Part shown: piece after piece, positions 1-6,479 of the stretch
How the letters are laid out: every line of letters begins with the position of its first letter
Numbering within the stretch: the first letter of the stretch is position 1
Source of the DNA: Irpex lacteus
Lineage: Eukaryota; Basidiomycota; Agaricomycetes; Polyporales; Irpicaceae
DNA: 14,836 nt
Direction of reading: 5' to 3'
Assembly (NCBI GenBank): GCA_001986395.2
Contig: MQVO02000202.1
Span: 1-14,836, forward strand
Position numbers and translations under genes: made by a program
The notes under the pieces: model-generated
Told to the model about the DNA's origin: nothing
What the model saw: only the letters and a program-made list of their open reading frames with translations
Database searches by the model: none

Positions 1-147
1 CCATTGATCTTTTCTATCCAATAAAACACCAGTATATATATTTAGTTTAGTATTAATAGCTAAAGCTAAACTTTCTACATCTGATTTAGAATAACTGTTT
101 GTGTATATTCTAACTCTATTTCTACCTTTATCAAAATTATATTTATT
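1..147 (-). pseudogene. LAGLIDADG homing endonuclease fragment (runs off window)
   Basis: Forty-nine codons are open on the minus strand from 147 down to the window edge. They include RVRIYTNSYSKSDVE and IYTGVLLDRKDQW. Both match the conserved C-terminal half of mitochondrial LAGLIDADG endonucleases, which usually reads like RIYTNSF..EDVE....NKFGIYTGVLHDRKDQW. These enzymes are encoded inside group I introns and cut intron-less alleles. A TAA at 148-150 closes the frame upstream and no N-terminal LAGLIDADG helix is seen, so the N-terminal half is missing or frameshifted. The C-terminal end lies outside the window. Family assignment is firm; activity is unlikely. Confidence 0.8.
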
Positions 148-409
148 TTAATATTTATCTTTTCTTTATGATTTTAATTTAGGTATATTCTATTTGTTAG
201 CCGTATCATCTTTAGCAACTTAATTTATAAGGAATACTCTTAGCCGGATGCCGCCAGTACCAAAATAATAGTAAGTTGTGATTTATATTTTTTATATGAA
301 AGTGTAAGCTTTTTACTTCTTTTATGTTGAGGACTCCAATTATTTAATAATAATACATATTATTTCTCCCTGTGACTGTGTAATTTATTTAATTTTATTT
401 TAAGTAGAT
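148..409. other. Spacer or intron remnant, no gene seen
   Basis: No convincing reading frame or tRNA. On the minus strand, around 185-275, there are GC-richer patches (gatacggctaac, ggcggcatccggctaag) of the sort found in group I intron cores. This would suit the 5' part of the intron hosting the adjacent LAGLIDADG gene. A full P3-P9 fold was not traced. Confidence 0.3.
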
Positions 410-438
410 TTAAAAAAGTATTGATTGTCTTTATTTGC
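410..438 (+). repeat. 29-nt direct repeat, copy 1
   Basis: Identical to 1093-1121, 683 bp downstream in the same orientation. The shared core includes AAGTATTGATTGTC. A shorter match (ttaaaaaagta) recurs near 711-721. The two copies bracket two unidentified open frames. Confidence 0.85.
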
Positions 439-713
439 ATCAACAAAATCTCAGTCTCAGTAAAGTATTTCTAGTGCATGTGTTAGAAGTGTTGTTGGTA
501 GTACTCAGCAGTGAACTGGTATGTATAGAAAAGTATAATAAAGATTTAGAAAGTGGAGTAATAAGTAATGAATGTAAATTTTTAGAGTACCGTAGTGAAA
601 ACAATCTATATCTCTCTAATGAGGAATTAATATTATTGGGTTTAGAATTAGTTATTCTTCTATCAAATAACAGTAATTTAATAGAAGTTAAGGTAATAAA
701 AAGGATAAATTAA
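435..713 (+). CDS. Unidentified 92-codon ORF
   Basis: The frame opens after a TAA at 411-413 and has no ATG near its start. TTG at 435 is the first plausible alternative start and lies inside the 29-nt repeat. The product has a hydrophobic N-terminal third (VLEVLLVVL around residues 16-24) and then an acidic, Asn-rich remainder ending KVIKRIN. Codon choice (tta, aat, gaa, ata) is AT-rich like plasmid or intron genes rather than like nad5 or cox3. I do not recognise the family. It could be part of an invading mitochondrial plasmid, or a pseudogene fragment whose first codons come from the repeat. Confidence 0.4.
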   Translation: MHQQNLSLSKVFLVHVLEVLLVVLSSELVCIEKYNKDLESGVISNECKFLEYRSENNLYLSNEELILLGLELVILLSNNSNLIEVKVIKRIN

Positions 714-731
714 AAAAGTACTTCCAACAAA

Positions 732-750
732 GAGCCTAGTTTTTTTGGAT
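732..750 (+). repeat. Right half of palindromic element
   Basis: These 19 nt are identical to 14046-14064, the right arm of the palindromic element at 14006-14062 plus two bases. No left arm is found nearby, so this is a solo half-element. Confidence 0.7.
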
Positions 751-752
751 AG

Positions 753-1091
753 ATTTATAAACCATTCTATACTTTTATCTGTTATCTAGAAATTATACAA
801 AGAGTTATTGAAAATGAAAAACAAGATTTTACTGTTATACATAGACATAATAATATATCTGATGCATACGTAGAAAGAATTATAAATACATTCCAACATC
901 TTACATGAAAATGGGCGTTGTGTTCTAGTATTATATAATATATCTATAAACTCGAAGAATATAAAAATATAGCTAAAATAATACATAATACTATTCTTGA
1001 TAGAGAATACCCTGCCGATTATATAGATAAAAGTACAAATATATTATATTCGGATTGATGCAAATGGTACTCGTCTTGACACTCCCCCTAA
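753..1091 (+). pseudogene. Unidentified ORF broken by one TAA
   Basis: One frame runs for 112 codons, interrupted only by TAA at 936-938. It needs TGA read as Trp three times (906, 1056 and 1077), as in fungal mitochondria. Segments such as VIENEKQDFTVIHRHNN and KIIHNTILDREYPADYID look like ordinary protein, mixed charged and hydrophobic. There is no ATG start. It begins immediately after a half palindromic element and ends at the second copy of the 29-nt repeat. I cannot assign a family; a fragment of a plasmid gene is possible. Confidence 0.35.
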
Positions 1092-1092
1092 A

Positions 1093-1121
1093 TTAAAAAA
1101 GTATTGATTGTCTTTATTTGC
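1093..1121 (+). repeat. 29-nt direct repeat, copy 2
   Basis: Exact copy of 410-438. It lies about 200 bp upstream of the nad5 exon. Confidence 0.85.
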
Positions 1122-1323
1122 TTTTATCGGAGATTCCTCATTCTAGTAAACTTTATTACTATACAAATATATCGTATTATTCCCTTCATATCTTAAGGTT
1201 CCAATCCCCTTTAGCTTTACAAGTATTTGATGAGACTATATTTAAGATTAGAAGACTGATTATCCTCCAACCACGACCTCTTAGATTCTAAGTGGATTGT
1301 CTTAATACTCAGATAATCTTCTA
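1122..1323 (+). other. Probable 3' part of an intron preceding the nad5 exon
   Basis: Non-coding. The stretch ends ...cttctag directly before conserved nad5 codons. It contains ACGACC (about 1273-1278) and, further on, GGATTGTCTT, which could be the two strands of a group I P7. No upstream nad5 exon is visible before it, so either the rest of the intron is disrupted or the 5' exons lie elsewhere. Confidence 0.4.
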
Positions 1324-2237
1324 GGAGGTCTGGTTAACTTCCTACCATTTACCTACACAGCTATCCTTCGGATCTCTATCTCTAATGGCTCTACCATTTA
1401 TGACAGGGTTCTACAGTAAGGATCTAATCCTTGAAGTAGCTCTAGGACAATACGAAGTATCTGGTACAATGGCATACTGGCTGGGAACAATTTCAGCTGT
1501 ATTCACAGCCTTCTATTCATTCCGACTAGTATCACTAACATTCTTTACAACACCTAATGCCCCTAAGGGTTACTATCTACATGCTCACGAAGCACCTATG
1601 ATCATTGTAATTCCTCTGGTAATTCTATCAATCATGTCAATTGTATTTGGTTACATTGCAAAGGACATGTATGTGGGAGTAGGTACAGATTTCCTATCAA
1701 CTGCTCTATACCAACACCCTAACCACATTACACTGATTGAAGCTGAATTCGGACTACCTCTACTAATGAAGCTACTACCTGCTATTGGTAGCCTATTCGG
1801 TGCTGGTCTAGCACTATATCTATACCATGTGGTACCTGCATTCACAATTGGTCTAACAAACGGACCTATTGGATATGCTGTATACTCATTCCTTAACGCA
1901 AAGTGGTACTGGGACGCACTATTCAACGGTTTCATTATCAGTGCTTCACTACGAGTTGGACTTGTTATCTCTAAGGTTCTTGACCGAGGAGTTATCGAAC
2001 TAGCTGGACCATACGGTCTAAGTACAGTTAACAGGAACAGGTCGATCTGTAGCTGCTTACGACACAGGTGTTATTACATCATACGCTCTATACATCATGC
2101 TAGGGCTTGTATCACTAATCGGATCATTTAAGAACAGTACTCGAACACTTATTGAAACAGGACAATGTACTACTGCTAATAAGAAGGGTGCTCTAACAGT
2201 ACAAGTATGGATTAGTCAACGAACTACTGCAATTTAA
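1324..2237 (+). CDS. nad5: NADH dehydrogenase subunit 5, 3' exon (frameshifted)
   Basis: This is the C-terminal part of the antiporter-like subunit of respiratory complex I in the mitochondrial inner membrane. It begins GGLVNFLPFTYTAIL, continues SLSLMALPFMTGFYSKDLI, and ends with TGTGRSVAAYDTGV and a hydrophobic helix, with TAA at 2235-2237. Three frames must be joined: 1324-1368, 1370-2029 and 2031-2237. Each junction gains one base relative to the frame (C1369 in ctt-c-gga, A2030 in gtt-a-aca). At both places one residue normally present in the family is missing, so a 2-base loss is an equal explanation. The start is set by homology (GGL) after an intron-like end. Leu is mostly CTA/CTT and Arg is CGA. 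The N-terminal exons are not in this window. Identity is certain; whether it is functional is not. Confidence 0.9.
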
Positions 2238-2280
2238 TCATCAATACTCCCCATCAATTAAGTTTAAGTTTTAATTAAAA

Positions 2281-2502
2281 GTGGGTAAAATGGAGACGGA
2301 AGAGGTAGATAAAATCAAGGGTCAGATGGCTCATTGCAGAGAAACCGGGTTGCATTTTAATATTTATAGTGGGAAATATCCTATTCATTTACAACTTACC
2401 CCTCATAATGCCGAAAATACTCATGACAGTGTCATGAATGGGCCTAATTATAGAGATTATGGGGTTATGCCTAATTTAATAAATGAAAATGGGGTCCTAT
2501 AG
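2281..2502 (+). CDS. Unidentified 73-codon ORF
   Basis: An open frame with GTG at 2281 and ATG at 2290, ending TAG at 2500-2502. The product is hydrophilic, with an acidic Lys-rich start (METEEVDKIKGQM) and then HCRETGLHFNIYSGKYPIHL and many Asn, His and Pro residues. No membrane segment. It lies 43 bp after nad5 and its last codons overlap the truncated end of a nad4L fragment on the other strand, so its 3' end may be an artefact of a rearrangement. I do not recognise the family. Confidence 0.35.
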   Translation: MGKMETEEVDKIKGQMAHCRETGLHFNIYSGKYPIHLQLTPHNAENTHDSVMNGPNYRDYGVMPNLINENGVL

Positions 2503-2635
2503 CACTTTCAGCTCCTGCAGTAGCAATAATAATAATAATTGAATAAATTTGTCCAATTGTATCGTTATCATTATAAGCCATAACTAGAACTAGAATGGTT
2601 ACAGAAAGAAGCATCAGTTCAATAATCACAATGAG
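2492..2635 (-). pseudogene. nad4L: NADH dehydrogenase subunit 4L fragment
   Basis: On the minus strand 48 codons read LIVIIELMLLSV, then a hydrophobic stretch, TIGQIYS, and AGAESAIG. These are the second and third membrane helices of Nad4L, a small complex I membrane subunit. IELMLL and AESAIG are diagnostic and the normal order is kept. The first helix is missing (TAA at 2636-2638), and after AESAIG the frame leaves the family within a few residues. Leu codons are CTA/CTG/CTT, like nad5. In most fungi nad4L directly precedes nad5 on the same strand. Here it is downstream and inverted, so this is a displaced fragment or a lone exon. Confidence 0.8.
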
Positions 2636-2662
2636 TTAAATTAAAAAATAATTAGATATAAA

Positions 2663-2911
2663 TTAAAATATAAAATAAAATAAGAGAATTATTTTATGGG
2701 AGCCTCTGTTACCTCCATTATTTACACCACTGTTACCTCCAATATTTCCACCACTGTTCCCGCTATTACCATTATTATTACTAGCATTATCATTTCTTCT
2801 CCCACGTATACTTTGTTCAACTGCAGCTCCAGCACCTACAACACCAGCTCCTTTAACAATTCCATTGATAATTTTTTCACCTATTTTCTTTCCTGGATAA
2901 AAAAAGTAAAA
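2663..2911 (-). CDS. Unidentified Gly/Asn-rich ORF with a short hydrophobic segment
   Basis: Eighty-two codons are open on the minus strand between TAG (2912-2914) and TAA (2663-2665). No ATG lies near the start, so the N-terminus may be cut off or use another codon. The order is a basic stretch (PGKKIGEK), a small-residue hydrophobic helix (GIVKGAGVVGAGAAV), an Arg-rich turn (RGRR), then a run of Asn/Gly/Ser repeats and a hydrophobic tail. This layout suggests a small membrane-associated protein, but I do not recognise the family. The low-complexity tail makes chance conservation hard to judge. Confidence 0.4.
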   Translation of the reverse strand, partial: FYFFYPGKKIGEKIINGIVKGAGVVGAGAAVEQSIRGRRNDNASNNNGNSGNSGGNIGGNSGVNNGGNRGSHKIILLFYFIF

Positions 2912-2995
2912 CTAACTAGCTTGTGTGGGTAATTAAAATTTAATTAAATTTTAATAACTATCTTATTTTATTATTTTTGTCATCTTCCATCTCAC

Positions 2996-3085
2996 ATTTG
3001 TGGTATTCGTATTCAACTATCAGGAAGACTTGCCACAGAACGAGTTATCCCTCGTGTTACGAAAAATGTGAATGTGTTTGGATAA
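2996..3085 (+). pseudogene. rps3: Ribosomal protein S3 C-terminal fragment
   Basis: The frame reads ICGIRIQLSGRLATERVIP then RVTKNVNVFG and stops at TAA 3083-3085. GIRIQLSGRL with a following PR.T....G pattern is the conserved C-terminal block of fungal mitochondrial S3, which binds small-subunit rRNA at the mRNA entry side. Only about 29 residues are recognisable. The several-hundred-residue N-terminal part is absent, since upstream sequence is low-complexity AT and the Gly/Asn-rich ORF. Arg is CGT/CGA and AGA. Probably a leftover of a duplicated or broken gene. Confidence 0.65.
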
Positions 3086-3150
3086 TAAAAGTAAAGTAAA
3101 GAATATATGTCACCCTCTTCCGAGAGAAATAAAAGTTTTTCTTTTTATAA

Positions 3151-3172
3151 TTCTAACTAGTTTTTTTTGGGG
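3151..3172 (+). repeat. Half palindromic element at the edge of nad2
   Basis: TTCTAACTAG followed by T and G runs (ending gggg at 3172) is the right arm seen complete at 13084-13131. It lies exactly where the minus-strand nad2 copy loses homology. Confidence 0.75.
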
Positions 3173-3579
3173 ATTGTGTAACAGTAGTTGCATGAATTAG
3201 ACCTGAGTATAGTCCAACTCCTACAACAAATGATTTTAGAGACACTGTACTAAAACAATTGTATGATAGTGCTGCGCAAATAGCAGTGCGATAACTACGT
3301 TTTCGTGTAAATAGAGTAGCTGAGATTGTAGCCTTTTGTACTAGAGCGTTTTGTGGTTCAGTAGAAATCTGCTGTAGAAGATAGCGGAATCGCTAGTACA
3401 AGAGCAAAAAGTAATTGTATGCTTGATTGAGTATGTACTTCGTCTAAGGATTGTGCCAGAAGCAAAATATAATATATACAAGTTACGCTGATCGAACGAG
3501 TATTAACCGCTACTCTATATGATATAAGCTTTACTAGTAAGGCGAAAGTAATTACCATTATACAACACTTGCTTTCCAT
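3171..3579 (-). pseudogene. nad2: NADH dehydrogenase subunit 2, N-terminal part (diverged copy A)
   Basis: The clear part (3171-3392) reads TISATLFTRKRSYRTAI, then ALSYNCFS, then VVGVGLYSGLIHATTVTQ. It matches the start of Nad2, including the [12 protein letters not shown] motif found in the second nad2 at 14418. Upstream on the minus strand an ATG-started frame (3579-3358) holds hydrophobic segments (MVITFALLVKLIS and QLLFALVLAIPLS). It joins the nad2 frame with a single +1 shift, for example where tac-tga meets gaa near 3360, so it may be the true N-terminus. That link is inference. Homology ends abruptly at a palindromic half-element. Leu is CTA-rich, unlike the other nad2. Confidence 0.65.
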
Positions 3580-3595
3580 TGATAATGGTAGAGCA

Positions 3596-4350
3596 CCGCC
3601 AGAAGAGTAGAACTTTTATGCCTTGTCTGAAGCAAGGTAGTTACCTTTAATCTAGCAGTGCAGTATATTAGACTAGTGAGGGACTTTAACCTTTACGGCG
3701 TAGAAGCCACATGTTAAGCGAAGCTGTCACTCCTAAATACTGATTGTTTAGTATATTAATTAGTTTAATACTAGTGGTGGGACTTGAACCTTTAAGACCT
3801 TTTTTGTCAACGCAACATAAATTAAAAAGGAGGGGGAGGACTAGGTTTACTTTATTGTAAAAATTTTCTTTTTATAATTCTCTATAATATTATACATATA
3901 AACTTAATCCAATAGAGAAGGAATAATCTCTAAATAAATTTAAAGATTCTCCCTCCCTATTCTTTTATTTATATTTTTTTATTTTTTGTTTTTAAATTTA
4001 TGTTAAGAAAATAAATTTATACCCTTCCTCTATATAATTAAATAACTTTTCTTATTTAGATATATAAAAATAATCAATAATAAAGTAAAAACTAAAATAA
4101 TAATTAAATAATAAATATTATAAAAATTTTAAAGTTCTATAAATCTATTCCTTATATTAAGGGATAAATAACTTTTAAATTAAATTTAAATTATAATAAA
4201 TTTGGGGATTAATACCATTTTTTTCTTTTTAAATCAATTATTTTACGGTTATTAATCTTATTCGCCTTATTAGTATTAGTTTCATGAGTAATTTTACCAT
4301 ATCTTTTACAGTTAAATCGTGAGATTATTAATAAACTAATTATAATAAAA
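3596..4350. other. Long spacer, no gene recognised
   Basis: The first 200 bp is a mixed-composition stretch with local palindromes and a tRNA-like 3' end in reverse (ggtgggacttgaacc at 3775-3789). I could not complete a cloverleaf around it. From about 3830 the sequence is A/T-rich low complexity. A block at 3959-4000 recurs almost exactly at 4503-4545. Confidence 0.5.
3959..4000 (+). repeat. AT-rich direct repeat, copy 1
   Basis: Matches 4503-4545 over about 42 nt with one small indel (shared tail ATTTTTTGTTTTTAAATTTA). The two copies bracket the tRNA-Ile/tRNA-Phe pair, so that segment is flanked by direct repeats about 540 bp apart. Confidence 0.75.
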
Positions 4351-4351
4351 T

Positions 4352-4425
4352 AAGTCTATTATTTTAATGGTTTAAAATATCTCCTTGATAAGGAGGCAAT
4401 AGATGTTCGATCCATCTTAGACTTA
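4352..4425 (+). tRNA. trnI: tRNA-Ile (GAU)
   Basis: A good cloverleaf. Acceptor stem AAGTCTA (4352-4358) pairs with TAGACTT (4418-4424), with discriminator A4425. The D loop contains GG. Anticodon stem TCTCC/GGAGG closes a 7-nt loop TTGATAA with anticodon GAT at 4387-4389. The T arm is GATG-TTCGATC-CATC. It is two bases upstream of tRNA-Phe and probably co-transcribed with it. Confidence 0.9.
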
Positions 4426-4427
4426 AA

Positions 4428-4499
4428 GTTCCCATAGCTTAATTTAGTGCAATAAATTGAAGGCTTTATTGATAAAAAGTTCAAGTCTTTTTGGGGACC
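4428..4499 (+). tRNA. trnF: tRNA-Phe-like (GAA) with 8-nt anticodon loop
   Basis: Acceptor GTTCCCA (4428-4434) pairs with TGGGGAC (4492-4498), with one G.U. The T arm is AAAAG-TTCAAGT-CTTTT. The anticodon hairpin is unusual: CAATAAA (4450-4456) pairs perfectly with TTTATTG (4465-4471), leaving the 8-nt loop TTGAAGGC with GAA at 4459-4461. A standard 5-bp stem with a 7-nt loop cannot form here. The D arm is weak (only GC/GC pairs) and the discriminator is C, not the usual A. It is either a degenerating gene or a real tRNA with an enlarged loop. Confidence 0.65.
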
Positions 4500-4502
4500 C
4501 CT

Positions 4503-4545
4503 ATTCTTTTATTTAATATTTTTTTATTTTTTGTTTTTAAATTTA
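4503..4545 (+). repeat. AT-rich direct repeat, copy 2
   Basis: Second copy of the block at 3959-4000, starting 4 bases after tRNA-Phe. Confidence 0.75.
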
Positions 4546-4661
4546 AAAAATATTTAATTATTTAATTATTATTTTAGTTACTTATTATTTAATTAAATCT
4601 ATTTATATTAATAAGAGTATTTCTTATATTTATCTTTTAATATTATTTATTAATATCCCTC

Positions 4662-4709
4662 CCCCAAAAAAACTAGTTAGAATTAATTCTAATTCCTAGT
4701 TTTTTGGGG
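4662..4709 (+). repeat. Palindromic element E1 (complete, 48 nt)
   Basis: Starts CCCCAAAAAAACTAG and ends CCTAGTTTTTTGGGG, with AGAATTAATTCT in the middle. The whole can fold into a single long hairpin. Its reverse complement is nearly identical to the element at 13084-13131, so the family occurs in both orientations. It lies in AT-rich spacer. Confidence 0.85.
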
Positions 4710-5157
4710 ATTTATTCAAGAATTTATCAGACTATTCTTATTTACTTTTTATATTTTTCTTTAAGGAGCTCTCGATTATAATTATTATCTTTATTCAATT
4801 TATTTTATTCTTTAGTATCTTAATCTTCCCCCTTTCACTTGAGTTGTGTTTTTAGGGGATGTTTAGTTTAATTTAAATACTCTGTTTTTAAAAAGAGGAA
4901 TAATCTAGAATTAAAGATAAATTTCTTTAGTTATCTCATTTATTTACATCTAGCTAGTGAGAATCCTACAGACCTCACAGTACTGAATAGTGTACTAGCT
5001 ATCCACGGTAATCAGTCTTACTGAAGAGGAATTCAAGATTCTAGAAGGAATATCTCCAGTGACACTACCTTTCCCTTTAATAAATTTCTTTAACAAGGAA
5101 TAGAGTACAGGTAATCCACCTTTTTATTATTTATTTTAAATATATTTAACAAATTAA
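4710..5157. other. Spacer, no gene recognised
   Basis: AT-rich to about 4940. Then comes a less AT-rich patch (4950-5115) with an open minus-strand frame containing KKFIKGKGSVTGDIPSRIL, which I could not match to any family. No RNA fold was recognised. Confidence 0.4.
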
Positions 5158-5231
5158 TAATCTTAGCCAGACCTTGAACTGGCATTTCAGAACTGGCAAG
5201 CCCTGTATTTTACCATTAAATTCATAAGATC
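5158..5231 (-). tRNA. tRNA, Gly (GCC) or Ala (UGC), with 8-nt anticodon loop
   Basis: On the minus strand the acceptor GATCTTA pairs with TAAGATT, with discriminator A. The D arm AATTTAATGGTAAAAT is the form common in fungal mitochondrial tRNA-Gly. Anticodon stem CAGGG/TTCTG (two G.U pairs) encloses the 8-nt loop CTTGCCAG, which allows GCC (Gly) or TGC (Ala). The T stem GCCAG/CTGGC has an 8-nt loop. The D arm favours Gly, and the acceptor lacks the G3.U70 pair typical of Ala. It directly abuts another minus-strand tRNA. Confidence 0.6.
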
Positions 5232-5302
5232 AGCTAGTGGTCAGAATCGAACTGACATTTAAATATTTTATAATTTTAGTTTTACCTTTAAACTACACTG
5301 AC
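5232..5302 (-). tRNA. tRNA of unclear isotype
   Basis: On the minus strand the acceptor GTCAGTG pairs with CACTAGC (one mismatch, one G.U). The D arm is GTTT-AAAGGTA-AAAC and the T arm GTCAG-TTCGATT-CTGAC; both are canonical. The anticodon region is only A and T and folds best as a 4-bp stem AAAT/ATTT with the 8-nt loop TATAAAAT, so the anticodon cannot be read with confidence (ATA or AAA). The discriminator is T, which is unusual. The D and T arms make a tRNA origin likely, but it may be decaying. Confidence 0.55.
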
Positions 5303-5306
5303 AGTA

Positions 5307-5326
5307 CCAAAAAACTAGTTAGAATT
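5307..5326 (+). repeat. Left half of palindromic element
   Basis: CCAAAAAACTAGTTAGAATT matches the left arm of E1 at 4662. There is no right arm nearby. It starts 4 nt past the 5' end of the minus-strand tRNA. Confidence 0.7.
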
Positions 5327-5465
5327 CTTTCTCCTCAATTTAAATATCTTTTTATTCTGTAGAAGCAGCTAGCTAAGCCTTCAGTATCACCCTTTCCATT
5401 AATAGCTATTGAAATTAAAGCCTACGGGTAAAGACTATAAGACTAATTTTTTGTTTACGAAGACT

Positions 5466-5537
5466 ATGCGAGTACTAAAGAGTAACTCTATTCTATCAAT
5501 CGTTAACAGCTACGTTGTTGACTCACCTAAAGCCAGT
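5466..5537 (+). CDS. cob: Cytochrome b, first exon
   Basis: ATG at 5466 begins MRVLKSNSILSIVNSYVVD then SPKAS (24 codons), the standard N-terminus of fungal cytochrome b, the core haem subunit of complex III. The family usually continues with an Asn and SYLWNFGS. Here the next codon is TAA (5538), so an intron starts at or just after the last T. The following exon (the SYLWN region) is not found downstream in this window. Codons (CTA, CGA, GTT, AAC) match the nad5/cox3 style. It is either exon 1 of a gene with a large intron, a trans-spliced exon, or a solitary fragment. Confidence 0.8.
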
Positions 5538-5603
5538 TAACCTATTTAATAAATTTTTATTTTATGATTACTGATTCACAAGCAATATCTAGAATATATT
5601 GTG

Positions 5604-5641
5604 GGTATTATTAAAATTTAATTAAATTAAATTTTAATTAG
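5604..5641 (+). repeat. AT palindrome module R3, copy 1
   Basis: Thirty-eight nt identical to 14238-14275. The inner part (TTAAAATTTAATTAAATT...) is nearly its own reverse complement. The second copy lies inside palindromic element E8, so this module moves as a unit. Confidence 0.85.
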
Positions 5642-5836
5642 TGAGCATGTACCATCTTTAAATAAAATAATAATAATATTAAAGATTATAATAGTAATAA
5701 CAATAAGAACTATAAATTTTTTAATACTAAAGAGAGAAAATAGTAATTTCAATAATAATGAGTAATTCCATTGTGTAACCTCGCTCCCTCGATCAAATAA
5801 AAGTTTACCCTTATTATAATTTATTGCATTCGCTCA
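5627..5836 (-). CDS. Unidentified ORF with one strong membrane segment
   Basis: Seventy codons are open on the minus strand using TGA as Trp, with no ATG. The product includes LLFDRGSEVTQWN and then a long Ile/Leu/Val run (KKFIVLIVITIIIF and beyond) fit for one membrane helix, ending in FKDGTCSL. The 3' end lies inside the R3 repeat, so it is truncated there. I do not recognise the family; in DNA this AT-rich a hydrophobic frame can arise by chance. Confidence 0.25.
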
Positions 5837-6090
5837 TTAAAATAATAATTTGAACTTTCCAAAGATTACTAATGGGTAAAGTTAAAAGATAAGAGAGATA
5901 CAAAAGTCTTTGAACTCTCACAATTAAATAATAATGAGTAGTGATAAAGAATAATAAACAATGTGTAAGGCTAAAGATCAAAGAGAGAATTATCTATTAA
6001 ATAATAAATTTATCGGAGTTAGTTCTATAAATGAGCGGGTGCGAACTCAAGAGAAAAGAAGAAAGAGTTACTATTAATAATAATATCTGC

Positions 6091-6118
6091 ACTAGTTATA
6101 ATTAATTATCCCGGGATT
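6091..6118 (+). repeat. Internal part of palindromic element
   Basis: Twenty-eight nt (ACTAGTTATAATTAATTATC then CCGGGATT) identical to 14017-14044 inside element E7. It is followed directly by repeat R2 in place of the right arm. Confidence 0.8.
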
Positions 6119-6120
6119 CT

Positions 6121-6176
6121 TTAATTAAAATTAATTTTATTTTAATAAGTTCTTTCTTTAGTATTTCTATCAAAGG
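6121..6176 (+). repeat. Repeat R2, long form, copy 1
   Basis: About 55 nt shared with 11707-11761, differing by a few small indels. It begins TTAATTAAAA and continues TTTTATTTTAATAAGTTC up to ATCAAAG. Shorter forms occur at 7986, 8316 and 13460. Confidence 0.85.
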
Positions 6177-6180
6177 TCAA

Positions 6181-6233
6181 TGTTGAGGGTGTCCCTCAAC
6201 ACTATCTTTTTTATTAAGAGAATAGTATTCTCT
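6181..6233 (+). other. Two strong hairpins
   Basis: TGTTGAGGG/CCCTCAACA (6181-6201, 9 bp, 3-nt loop) and AGAGAATA/TATTCTCT (6217-6233). They follow R2. They could be an RNA processing signal or intron domain; no gene lies nearby to decide. Confidence 0.6.
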
Positions 6234-6314
6234 TTGATCTTTAGCTTTACTCACATCATTACAAACAAAATCTTTTGTGCCCTTTTTTTTTATAAAAAAA
6301 AGGAGAATAGGGGT

Positions 6315-6470
6315 CTAACCATTTACCTCATCCTTAGTTAAATTATCTGTACATATTTTTAAACAACCTTCACTAAAATAACCATCACCCTGGCTAACAT
6401 AATCATAATCCTCTAAAGGAAATCGAGCAAAGGATGAAAAACTTCGTGTAGTTTTCACAAAGATATTTTT
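6315..6470 (-). pseudogene. Unidentified coding fragment
   Basis: Fifty-one codons plus a stop are open on the minus strand between TAA (6471-6473) and TAG (6315-6317). Residues include VKTTRSFSSFARFPLEDYDY and GDGYFSEGCLKICTDNL. The balanced composition is unlike random AT-rich DNA, so this is probably a real gene remnant. There is no start codon and I do not recognise the family. Confidence 0.35.
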
Positions 6471-6479
6471 TTATCAGTT

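Larger units (their letters stand above)
5538..6090. other. Intron or spacer after the cob exon
   Basis: AT-rich. If cob is intact this belongs to its first intron. It contains a short open frame just after 5560 (MITDSQAISRIYCGYY, family unknown), an AT palindrome at 5604-5641 and a minus-strand open frame at 5627-5836. No second cob exon is seen. Confidence 0.4.

Noticed and set aside
786..986. 66-codon minus-strand frame rich in Phe/Tyr/Ile
   Set aside because: Antisense of a better plus-strand frame; composition expected from AT-rich DNA.
1651..1935. 94-codon minus-strand frame inside nad5
   Set aside because: Antisense shadow of the conserved nad5 exon.
2696..2932. 78-codon Thr/Ser/Ile-rich frame on the plus strand
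   Set aside because: Shadow of the Gly/Asn-rich minus-strand frame; low-complexity composition.
3358..3600. tRNA-like words (aatggtagagc near 3583) and 7-bp pairing cttgctt/aagcaag around 3569-3635 on the plus strand
   Set aside because: No T arm or sensible anticodon loop could be placed between the paired ends.
3680..3825. Two possible minus-strand tRNA 3' ends (ggactttaacc and gggacttgaacc)
   Set aside because: T stems have mismatches and no matching acceptor or anticodon arm was found for either.
4858..4905. tRNA-Lys-like arm (ctctgtttttaaaaagag)
   Set aside because: A mismatch closes the loop and no T arm follows.
4950..5115. Possible rRNA or protein fragment in a GC-richer patch
   Set aside because: No conserved rRNA word or protein motif was recognised on either strand.
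6181..6233. Bacterial-style terminator
   Set aside because: Hairpins are strong, but mitochondria do not use intrinsic terminators of this type and no gene ends here.
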